From Cellulomonas cellasea (lineage in GTDB: Bacteria; Actinomycetota; Actinomycetes; Actinomycetales; Cellulomonadaceae), in NCBI RefSeq assembly GCF_006538745.1, contig NZ_BJLR01000016.1, positions 1 to 64,000 of the forward strand: a stretch of 64,000 nucleotides of DNA. The letters are read 5' to 3'. The position numbers and the translations under genes are program-made. This document shows, piece by piece, positions 56,236-62,907 of the stretch. The number at the start of each line of letters is the position of its first letter. Positions within the stretch are counted from its first letter, which is position 1. The notes under the pieces are model-generated. The model was not told the origin of the DNA. It ran no database searches and saw only the letters and a list, made by a program, of their open reading frames with translations.

Positions 56236-56375
56236 GCGCACCGCCTCCCGAGGTCCCTCGGCGCGCGCGCATCCTTCGTCGCTCCGCCGCTCCGTCCCCT
56301 CGTCGGCCGGTCGCTCCGCAACCCGCCACCCCGGCGGGCGCGTGACGCGTCGGGGCGGCGAAGGGAGAGCGGCCG

Positions 56376-56861
56376 TCAGAACGCGACGGCGCCGATCGTC
56401 GCGCGGACCCGGGCCGTGGCGTCGCGCAGGTCGACGTCCGTGATCGTGATGCCCTTGGCCTTGGCGTCGACCGCGCTCTGCACCCCCACGAGCACGACCG
56501 GCTCGCTCTCGCCGCGGCGGAGCTGCACGAGGCCGTCGGGCAGGCCGCGCTGCTTCAGCGCGTCGTTGATCGGGCCGACGAGCGGGTTGATGAACACGTG
56601 CGCGGGGAGCGAGCGTGCGTGCACGGTGACGCGCAGGCTCGCGACGCCCTCGGCGTAGCCGGTGAACGTCGCGCTCACGCTGACCGTGCCGAGCGCCATC
56701 GCCGCCCAGCGCAGGGCGGTCGGCGCGTCCGGGATCGCGTTGAGGTCGATGTCCGCGTGGATCGTCGAGCCCTCCGCGCGCACCGCCCGGACCATCGGCG
56801 GCAGCGGCTCACGTGAGGCGGCCAGCGCCAGCACCTCGGTGACCGGGATCTCCACGTACAT
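56376..56861 (-). CDS. Protein of unknown function
   Basis: Protein of 161 residues, no leader or membrane helix. It starts MYVEIPVTEVLALAASREPLPPMVRAV and ends ITITDVDLRDATARVRATIGAVAF. The alternating strand pattern (STIHADIDLN, VSVSATFTGYAEGVASLRVTVHARSL, PVVLVGVQSAVDAKAKG) hints at a lipid-binding or LmeA-like fold, but I cannot name the family. TGGAGG is placed well before the ATG. Divergent from the membrane protein at 57036. Confidence 0.7.
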   Translation of the reverse strand: MYVEIPVTEVLALAASREPLPPMVRAVRAEGSTIHADIDLNAIPDAPTALRWAAMALGTVSVSATFTGYAEGVASLRVTVHARSLPAHVFINPLVGPINDALKQRGLPDGLVQLRRGESEPVVLVGVQSAVDAKAKGITITDVDLRDATARVRATIGAVAF

Positions 56862-57035
56862 GCGTCCTCCAGCTCGTCGTCGACCGGAGCCACCGTAGCC
56901 GTCCCGCCCACCGGCGGCGTCGGCGCAGGTCCGTCGGTGGGTCCCCGGCGCTACGCTCCCCGGACGCACCGATCCGATCCGCACCGCTGCGTCGGCCTGA
57001 GCGCCGGCCCCGGTCCGACCGAGCTGGAGGACGGC

Positions 57036-57362
57036 ATGCCGTCGAGAGTCACCGCGCCCGCGATGTTCTGGTGGGGCGTCGCGCTCCTCGTCGGCGGGTC
57101 GGTCCTGTCCCTCGCGACGACGACGCTGCCCTACGGCCTGCTCGACGGCGCCGGGCAGCTCGGGACCATGGTGTTCCAGTGGCTCTGGAGCCTGCTCGGG
57201 ATCGCGCAGTACCTCGGCGCCGCCCTCGTCGCTGCGGCGCTCGCGGTCCGTGCGCTGCAGCGTCCCGCGGCGGGCGGGCCGGTGCCCTCGGCCGTCGAGC
57301 AGGTCGCCGCCGAGCCCGGACCGTACGGGCCCGGCGGGGGGCACCCGAACCCGCAGCCGTGA
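57036..57362 (+). CDS. Small membrane protein paired with an AAA ATPase
   Basis: Protein of 108 residues with two or three hydrophobic segments (APAMFWWGVALLVGGSVLSLA, MVFQWLWSLLGIAQYLGAALVAAALAV) and a proline/glycine-rich cytoplasmic tail. Not recognised. TGGAGG before the ATG. The following ATPase gene begins in its stop codon (GTGA), which suggests that the two proteins work together, perhaps with the ATPase at the membrane. Confidence 0.7.
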   Translation: MPSRVTAPAMFWWGVALLVGGSVLSLATTTLPYGLLDGAGQLGTMVFQWLWSLLGIAQYLGAALVAAALAVRALQRPAAGGPVPSAVEQVAAEPGPYGPGGGHPNPQP

Positions 57363-58090
57363 CGGGCGACCTGTTCGACGAGCGCCCGGTGCGCCGCGTC
57401 CAGCGGCACCCGAGGGCGGACGTCGACCCCGACCGCTGGCCGTACACCGTGCCGGCCGTCGCGCAGCTCCTGCGCGACGGGATGGACCTCGCGCCGGGCG
57501 TGACGTTCCTCGTGGGGGAGAACGGCGCGGGCAAGTCGACCGTCGTCGAGGCCGTGGCGGCCGCCGTCGGGCTCAACGCCGAGGGTGGCAGCCGGAACGC
57601 GCGGCACGCGACGCGCGCGAGCGAGTCGCCCCTGCACCGGGCGCTGCAGGTGGTGCGCTCGCCCGGGGCCCCGCGGTGGGGGTACTTCCTGCGCGCCGAG
57701 ACGATGCACGGGCTCTACACCTACCTCGAGTCGACCGGTGACCCCGCGCCGCCGCTGCACGAGATGAGCCACGGCGAGTCGTTCCTCGAGGTGCTCGGCC
57801 GTCACTTCGCGGAGCCCGGCTTCTACGTGCTCGACGAGCCGGAGGCGGCGCTGTCGTTCACGTCGTGCCTCGCGCTCGTGGACACGCTCGGCGCGCTCCG
57901 GTCCGCGGGCGCGCAGGTGCTGTGCGCGACGCACTCCCCGCTGCTCACCGCCCTGCCCGGCGCGACGATCCTCGAGCTCGACGAGCACGGCTTCGGGCCG
58001 ACGGCGTGGGAGGACCTCGCGATCGTCGGGCACTGGCGCTCCTACCTCAGCGACCCACGGCGGTACCTGCGTCACCTCGGCGCCGGCTGA
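57359..58090 (+). CDS. AAA/ABC-type ATPase
   Basis: Protein of 243 residues of the AAA_21 type (RecF/SMC-like, ABC-related). Walker A GENGAGKST, signature-like MSHGESFLEVLGRHF, Walker B FYVLDEPEAALSF and the switch His in LCATHSPLLTAL. RWPYTVPAVAQLLRDGMDLAPGVTFLVGENGAGKS is the typical N-terminus. Such stand-alone ATPases are common and mostly uncharacterised; no nuclease partner is next to it. GTG start overlapping the membrane-protein gene. Followed by a hairpin. Confidence 0.85.
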   Translation: MTGDLFDERPVRRVQRHPRADVDPDRWPYTVPAVAQLLRDGMDLAPGVTFLVGENGAGKSTVVEAVAAAVGLNAEGGSRNARHATRASESPLHRALQVVRSPGAPRWGYFLRAETMHGLYTYLESTGDPAPPLHEMSHGESFLEVLGRHFAEPGFYVLDEPEAALSFTSCLALVDTLGALRSAGAQVLCATHSPLLTALPGATILELDEHGFGPTAWEDLAIVGHWRSYLSDPRRYLRHLGAG

Positions 58091-58105
58091 GGAGCCCCGG
58101 ACGTG

Positions 58106-58139
58106 CGACGACCCGGCCCCCTGGGGGACCGGGTCGTCG
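58106..58139. terminator. Hairpin terminator between convergent genes
   Basis: CGACGACCCGG (58106-58116) pairs over 11 bases with CCGGGTCGTCG (58129-58139); the 12-base loop is itself GC-rich. It lies between the ATPase (58090) and DUF4190-type gene (58172) stop codons. Confidence 0.75.
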
Positions 58140-58171
58140 GTGTCGTGCGGTGGTGCGGTGACGTCAGGAGG

Positions 58172-59161
58172 TCACAGCGGGTACTCGTTGTACAGCGCGT
58201 AGACGGCGTCCGCGGGCCCGGTGAACGTGAGCGTCGCGGAGTCGTTCGTCGCGATGAGGGTGGTGACGCCCTCGACGTCGTAGACCCAGTACTGCGAGAC
58301 GGCGTCGAACTCGCCCGAGTCCGTGAGCGTCTCGGCGGCGAAGCCGGTGGTCTGCGCCGTGGCGAACGCCGTGGCCTCCGTGCCGCTGGACCAGTTGGAG
58401 AGCACGGTCTCGACCGTCGACGCGCCGTCGGTGTAGGACGCGGTGTACGCCTCGAGCGCGCCGGCGCCCGTGATGGTCGCCTCGTCCGTCAGGCCCGTCG
58501 TGGTGAACGCGCCGACCGTGAGGGGCGCGACGTCCTTGAGCGGGGTCGCGCTCGCGGCGAGGTCGTCGGTGCCGTCGGTCGCCGGGTCGGTCGCCTCGGG
58601 GGCGGGGGTCTCGAGCTCCTCGAGCTGCTGGGTGAGCTCATCGAGGCCGCCGGCCTCCTCGACGGACTCCCGGATCGCGTTGCTCGCGACGAAGAGGCTG
58701 ATCGCGAGGACGATCCAGGCGATGAACGACAGGACACCGAGGATGATGCCCGCGATCGCCAGGCCGCGGCCCGACGTGCCGTTGGCCTTGGTCCGCTTGA
58801 GGCCCAGGACGCCGAGGATCACCGGGATGAAGCCGAGGCCGAGGATGCCGGTGACGAGCGCGGCGATCGACATGCCGTCGGTCCCGCGGGCGACGGGCGG
58901 CTGGCCGTAGCCGGGCTGGCCGTAGCCCGGCTGGCCGTAGCCGCCAGCGGGGTACGCCGTGGTGTCGGCGGGCGGGTACGGCGCGTCGGCCGTCGCGACC
59001 GCGGGGGCGGCGGTGTCGGTCGTGGTCGCGGCGCCGGCGTCGGTGGACGCGGGGGCGGCCGGGGCCTTGTCGAAGCTCAGCGTGCTGGGCGTCGTCGTGT
59101 CGGTGGCGGGGGTCCCCTGCGGCTCGTTCGCCGGCGTAGAGCCCTGCTGGTCGTGGGTCAC
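58172..59161 (-). CDS. DUF4190-type membrane protein with outer domain
   Basis: Protein of 329 residues from the GTG at 59161 (GAGGA upstream); an ATG 12 codons earlier is possible. The N-terminal 90 residues are low-complexity (Thr/Ala/Pro) with three GYGQP repeats. Two membrane helices (IAALVTGILGLGFIPVILGVLGL, LAIAGIILGVLSFIAWIVLAISLFV) with a short KRTKANGTSGRG loop are the DUF4190 signature. The C-terminal 150 residues are outside, with an acidic linker and a strand-rich domain (DEATITGAGALEAYTASYTDG, LIATNDSATLTFTGPADAVYALYNEYPL). Function unknown. Possible -10 TAGGGT upstream near 59230. Confidence 0.85.
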   Translation of the reverse strand: MTHDQQGSTPANEPQGTPATDTTTPSTLSFDKAPAAPASTDAGAATTTDTAAPAVATADAPYPPADTTAYPAGGYGQPGYGQPGYGQPPVARGTDGMSIAALVTGILGLGFIPVILGVLGLKRTKANGTSGRGLAIAGIILGVLSFIAWIVLAISLFVASNAIRESVEEAGGLDELTQQLEELETPAPEATDPATDGTDDLAASATPLKDVAPLTVGAFTTTGLTDEATITGAGALEAYTASYTDGASTVETVLSNWSSGTEATAFATAQTTGFAAETLTDSGEFDAVSQYWVYDVEGVTTLIATNDSATLTFTGPADAVYALYNEYPL

Positions 59162-59318
59162 GTGATCCTCGTCGTGTCGCGGTGAGACGGCCGTCATGGT
59201 GAGGCCGGCATGGTGAAGCCGCGCCCACCCTAGGGGTACGCACCGACACGGATGCCCGGTTTATCCGGTTCTCGGCTCGCACGCAGCGTGTTTCACCCCT
59301 ATGGGGGCACCGCACCGA

Positions 59319-59358
59319 CAACTAGTTGCCACATCGGTAACCAGATGCCACAGTGGCA
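59319..59358 (+). promoter_or_regulatory. Operon promoter with two palindromes
   Basis: CAACTAGTTG (59319-59328) and TGCCACAGTGGCA (59346-59358) are perfect palindromes (the second around one central base), and TGCCACA is repeated directly at 59327 and 59346. TTGCCA (59326-59331), 17 bases, CACAGT (59349-59354) is a possible promoter with a start at or near the ATG. The winged-helix protein encoded two genes downstream is a candidate binder. Confidence 0.5.
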
Positions 59359-59361
59359 CCC

Positions 59362-59781
59362 ATGACCGACATGACCCCCGAGGCGGCCCGCGACGCGCTC
59401 GCCGACGCCGCCCGCACGTCCGACCGGCTCCGGGCCCGCGCCCGCTGGGCCTCGACCAAGCTCGCCGTCACCGGGATCGGGATGGGCCTGCTCACGCTCG
59501 CCGTGGGCCTCGTCCGCTCCGACCTCGTCGGGTTCGCGGTGTTCGCGGCCTGGGGCGTGCTGATCGCCGCGACCGCGTGGTGGGAGCGGCGCCGCACCGC
59601 GCACCTGCCGGGGACGCAGCAGCGCACGTCCCGCTACTGGGCCGCGAGCTTCGCGCTCTACGCCGTCGCGATCGCGTGCGGGGTCGCCCGCCCCGAGGGC
59701 GACGCCGGGTTCTGGGTGCCGGCCGCGGTCGTCGTCGCGCTGCCGATGGTCGTCGGCGCCGTGCGCGAGCGCCGCGCATGA
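59362..59781 (+). CDS. Small membrane protein in an autoregulated operon
   Basis: Protein of 139 residues, four membrane helices: ASTKLAVTGIGMGLLTLAVGLV, LVGFAVFAAWGVLIAATAWW, YWAASFALYAVAIACGVA, FWVPAAVVVALPMVVGAV, after a charged N-terminus (TPEAARDALADAARTSDRLRARARW). Resembles actinobacterial membrane proteins paired with small winged-helix regulators, of unknown role. The winged-helix gene starts in its stop codon (ATGA). Confidence 0.75.
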   Translation: MTDMTPEAARDALADAARTSDRLRARARWASTKLAVTGIGMGLLTLAVGLVRSDLVGFAVFAAWGVLIAATAWWERRRTAHLPGTQQRTSRYWAASFALYAVAIACGVARPEGDAGFWVPAAVVVALPMVVGAVRERRA

Positions 59782-60128
59782 CCCCGGCCGAGCCCGCCCC
59801 CGCGCCGGCCGCCCCCGACGCCGCCGGGCTGACCCACCCCCGGCGCGACCTCGACGAGCTGCTGACCCACGCGGTGCGGTTCTCCGTCGTCGCCGCGCTG
59901 TCCGGGGTGCTCAAGGCCGAGTTCGGTGCCGTGCGGGACAGCGTCGAGGTCACAACCCCGATGCTGTCCAAGCAGGTCGCGCTGCTCGAGAAGGCCGGCT
60001 ACGTCGAGGTCGAGAAGGGCCGCGTCGGCCGGCGTCCGTGCACGTGGATCTCGCTGTCGCCCGAGGGGTCGGCGGCGTACGCCCGGCACGTGGCCGCGCT
60101 GCGGGCCATCGCGGGGCTCGACCACTGA
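59778..60128 (+). CDS. Winged-helix transcriptional regulator (HTH_34/MarR-like)
   Basis: Protein of 116 residues: DLDELLTHAVRFSVVAALSGVLKAEFGAVRDSVEVTTPMLSKQVALLEKAGYVEVEKGRVGRRPCTWISLSPEG. VRFSVVAAL, TTPMLSKQVALLEKAGYV and the wing KGRVGRRPCTWISL are typical of the small HTH_34 regulators. ATG overlaps the membrane-protein stop codon, so the two are coupled; it likely represses its own operon through the palindromes at 59319-59358. Confidence 0.85.
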   Translation: MTPAEPAPAPAAPDAAGLTHPRRDLDELLTHAVRFSVVAALSGVLKAEFGAVRDSVEVTTPMLSKQVALLEKAGYVEVEKGRVGRRPCTWISLSPEGSAAYARHVAALRAIAGLDH

Positions 60129-60237
60129 GGGACCTCAGGCCGAGGGCCTGACGCGTCGACCGAGGTCGGGGGTCGGCGGCCCGCGCCTCGACCTGGGGCT
60201 GATGCCCGGCGCCCGGCCCGCGACCTACGCTGCGAGC

Positions 60238-61428
60238 ATGCCCGCGACACCGCCCTTCACGCCGCCGCCCGTGAGCGCGTGGGGGACCACGTGGCGCCTC
60301 ACGGTGGCCGTGCTCACGGGCTTCGTCCTGCTGGGGTTCGCCCTCGAGTCGCTCCCGCCGGAGAGCGAGGGCCTGATCCTGCTCGACCTCGCCGCCGGCG
60401 TCGTGTGCCTGGTCCTCATGCTGTTCCGCCGCCGTGCCCCGCTCGCGGTCGCGCTGCTCGCGACGCTGATCGGCAGCGTCTCGGCGTTCAGCGCGGGGGC
60501 GGTCGTGGTCATCCTCATCTCGCTCGCCACGCGCCGGCGCTGGCTGCGGGAGCTGCTGCCCGTCGCGGTCGTCTGGGTGGCCGCCGGGTTCGTGTACGAC
60601 CGGGTCTACGTGCCGTCACAGCCCGTGCCCTGGTGGGCGACGACGCTCGTCGCGGGGTTCTTCTTCGTCCTGTGCGTCGCGATCGGCTTCTACATCGGCG
60701 GTCAGCGCGAGCTGCTCGCGTCGCTCGAGCAGCGGGCCATGACGGCCGAGCGCGAGCAGGCGGCGCGCGTCGACCAGGCCCGCACCGCGGAGCGCGGCCG
60801 GATCGCCCGCGAGATGCACGACGTCCTCGCGCACCGGATCTCGCTCGTCGCGATGCACTCGGGGGGTCTCGTCTACCGCGACGACCTCACGCGCGAGCAG
60901 ACCGTCGAGACGGCCGAGGTGATCCGCGACAACGCGCAGCTCGCGCTCGCGGAGCTGCGGGAGGTCCTCGGCGTGCTGCGCGACGGCGACCCGGGCGCAC
61001 CCCCGGAGCGACCCCAGCCCACGCTCGCGGCGCTGCCGGAGCTGATCGACGAGGCCCGCGCGGCGGGCAACCCGGTGACGTGCACGCTGACGCTCACAAG
61101 CCGCGGCGCGTCCGAGGGCGACCTCGGCGCGCTGCCCGAGAGCACGAGCCGCAGCGCCTACCGCATCCTCCAGGAGGCCCTCACGAACGCCCGCAAGCAC
61201 GCCCCCGGCCTCCCGGTGCGCCTCGAGATCGGGGGCCGCCCCGGCGAGCGCCTCGTGCTCAGCGCCCGCAACCCCGTCCCCCTCGCGCCGAACGCGACGT
61301 CCGGGCCACCGCCCGGGGTCGGCCTCGCGGGGCTGTCCGAGCGCGCCAAGCTCGCGGGCGGGGAGCTCACGACCGCCGTCGACCGCGGCCACTTCGCGGT
61401 CCAGGCCTGGCTGCCGTGGCCGGCGTGA
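60238..61428 (+). CDS. Two-component sensor histidine kinase (HisKA_3)
   Basis: Protein of 396 residues. N-terminal part with four or five membrane helices (LTVAVLTGFVLLGFALESL, ILLDLAAGVVCLVLMLF, AVALLATLIGSVSAFSAGAVVVILISLA, WWATTLVAGFFFVLCVAIGFYIGG). Dimerisation part with phospho-acceptor His194 in RIAREMHDVLAHRISLVAMHSGGL; ATPase part with ILQEALTNARKHAPG (N box) and GVGLAGLSERAKLAGGEL (G box). NarL-type family kinase, signal unknown. TACGCT six bases before the ATG suggests a leaderless mRNA. The response regulator starts on a GTGA overlap. Confidence 0.93.
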   Translation: MPATPPFTPPPVSAWGTTWRLTVAVLTGFVLLGFALESLPPESEGLILLDLAAGVVCLVLMLFRRRAPLAVALLATLIGSVSAFSAGAVVVILISLATRRRWLRELLPVAVVWVAAGFVYDRVYVPSQPVPWWATTLVAGFFFVLCVAIGFYIGGQRELLASLEQRAMTAEREQAARVDQARTAERGRIAREMHDVLAHRISLVAMHSGGLVYRDDLTREQTVETAEVIRDNAQLALAELREVLGVLRDGDPGAPPERPQPTLAALPELIDEARAAGNPVTCTLTLTSRGASEGDLGALPESTSRSAYRILQEALTNARKHAPGLPVRLEIGGRPGERLVLSARNPVPLAPNATSGPPPGVGLAGLSERAKLAGGELTTAVDRGHFAVQAWLPWPA

Positions 61429-62093
61429 GCGCGGCGCTGCCCGTGGTCCGGGTGCTCGTGGTCGACGACGACGCGCTCGTGCGCGCCGGGCTGCGGCTCA
61501 TCCTCGGCGGTGACCCGGGGCTCGTCATCGTGGGTGAGGCGGCCGACGGGCTCCAGGCCGTCGAGCTCGCGCGCACCGAGCGCCCCGACGTCGTGCTCAT
61601 GGACATCCGCATGCCGCGGCTCGACGGGCTCGCGGCGACCGAGCGCCTGCTCGCCGCCGACCCGGAGACGCGCGTCGTCGTCCTCACGACCTTCGACACC
61701 GACGACATGGTCGTCAGCGCGCTGCGCCTGGGGGCCGTCGGCTTCCTGCTCAAGGACACCCCGCCCGAGGAGCTCGTCGGCGCCGTGCGCGCGGTCGCGG
61801 GCGGTCGGCCGATCCTCTCGCCGAGCGTCACGGCCCAGCTCATCGCGACCGTGCGGGCCGAGAGCCCGCCGGGGCGCAGCCGCGAGGCCGCGGGCCGGCT
61901 CGAGGTGCTGAGCGAGCGCGAGCGCGAGGTCGCCGTGGGGATCGGGCGCGGGCTGTCGAACTCGGAGATCGCCGCGGAGCTCTACATGAGCGTCGCGACC
62001 GTGAAGTCGCACGTCGGGCGCCTGTTCGCGAAGCTCGGCGTCGAGAACCGGGTGCAGATCGCGATCTGCGTGCACGAGGCGGGGCTGGTCTGA
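61425..62093 (+). CDS. NarL/LuxR-type response regulator
   Basis: Protein of 222 residues. Receiver domain VRVLVVDDDALVRAGLRLIL, phospho-acceptor Asp60 in VVLMDIRMPRLDG, Thr and Lys in VVVLTTFDTDD and GFLLKDTPPEEL. LuxR-type helix-turn-helix LSEREREVAVGIGRGLSNSEIAAELYMSVATVKSHVGRLFAKLGVENRVQ. GTG start overlapping the kinase stop codon (GTGA). The pair forms a cognate two-component system; the regulated genes are not adjacent except perhaps the system itself. It lies 6.8 kb from the nar operon, without evidence that it controls it. Confidence 0.93.
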   Translation: MSAALPVVRVLVVDDDALVRAGLRLILGGDPGLVIVGEAADGLQAVELARTERPDVVLMDIRMPRLDGLAATERLLAADPETRVVVLTTFDTDDMVVSALRLGAVGFLLKDTPPEELVGAVRAVAGGRPILSPSVTAQLIATVRAESPPGRSREAAGRLEVLSEREREVAVGIGRGLSNSEIAAELYMSVATVKSHVGRLFAKLGVENRVQIAICVHEAGLV

Positions 62094-62187
62094 CGGCCGC
62101 CGGGCCGGCGGCGTCCGACCGGCGCACGGTCGGGTCACGGCCCGGCCCGGCCGATGAGATCCGGCCCGCGCACCGGTCTGCCCCCGT

Positions 62188-62805
62188 ATGACACGCATCG
62201 TCGGCGACATCTCGGTCTCCCTGGACGGTCTCGTCACCGGGCCCGACCCCGGCCCGGACAACGGCATGGGCACCGGGGGCGAGGCCCTGCACACGTGGGC
62301 GTTCTCGGACGACCCGGCGGAGCGCCGCGTGCTGCGGGAGGCGACGGCGCGGTCCGGTGCCGTCGTGCTCGGGCGCCGGCTGTTCGACGTGGTCGACGGC
62401 CCCGGCGGCTGGGACGACACGAGGGGCTACGGCGCCGGTGAGGTCGCGACGCCCCCCTTCGTCGTCGTGACGAGCTCCGTGCCGGAGCGGGTGCGGCTCT
62501 CCCACCTCGACTGGACCTTCGTCACCACCGGCCTGCCGGACGCCGTCCGCGCGGCGCGCGAGCGGGCGGAGGCGGCGTCCGCGGACCGCGGGACGGACCT
62601 CGACGTGGTCCTCATGGGCGGCGGGGCGACCGTCGCCTCGGCGCTCGACGCCGGGCTGCTCGACGAGCTCATCCTGCACCTGGCGCCCGTCGTGCTCGGC
62701 GGCGGGACGCCGCTGTTCACCGGCGGCGTCCCGCGCGCGCTCGTCCAGCGCAGCGTGCGCGCGACGTCGAACGCCGTGCACCTGACGTACGACGTCGTCG
62801 GCTGA
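62188..62805 (+). CDS. Dihydrofolate-reductase-fold (RibD C-terminal-like) reductase
   Basis: Protein of 205 residues: RIVGDISVSLDGLVTGPD, ATARSGAVVLGRRLFDVVDGPGGWDD, VVVTSSVP, DLDVVLMGGGATVASALDAGLLDELILHLAPVVLGGGTPLFTGGVP. This is the DHFR-like/RibD_C group of NADPH reductases, common in actinobacteria and of unknown substrate; it is not the housekeeping FolA. ATG at 62188, cytosolic, no operon partner. Confidence 0.85.
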   Translation: MTRIVGDISVSLDGLVTGPDPGPDNGMGTGGEALHTWAFSDDPAERRVLREATARSGAVVLGRRLFDVVDGPGGWDDTRGYGAGEVATPPFVVVTSSVPERVRLSHLDWTFVTTGLPDAVRAARERAEAASADRGTDLDVVLMGGGATVASALDAGLLDELILHLAPVVLGGGTPLFTGGVPRALVQRSVRATSNAVHLTYDVVG

Positions 62806-62858
62806 CCGCCGGCCCGGGGACGGGTCGGCGCACGGTGCCCCGGCCCACCGCGTGCGCG

Positions 62859-62906
62859 GTCCGGGCGCGGCGCGCCGACGCCGTCCGGGCGCGCCGCGCC
62901 GACGCC
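62859..62906. repeat. 24-bp tandem direct repeat, two units
   Basis: Two adjacent 24-base units (62859-62882 and 62883-62906) beginning GTCCGGGCGCG and ending CGCCGACGCC differ at one position. They lie between the DHFR-fold gene and the stop codon of the mannitol-dehydrogenase gene. Confidence 0.75.
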
Positions 62907-62907
62907 G

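Noticed and set aside
60238-62093. Two-component system as the regulator of the nar operon
   Set aside because: The regulator is of NarL type by fold only; it lies several genes away, and no shared binding site was seen.
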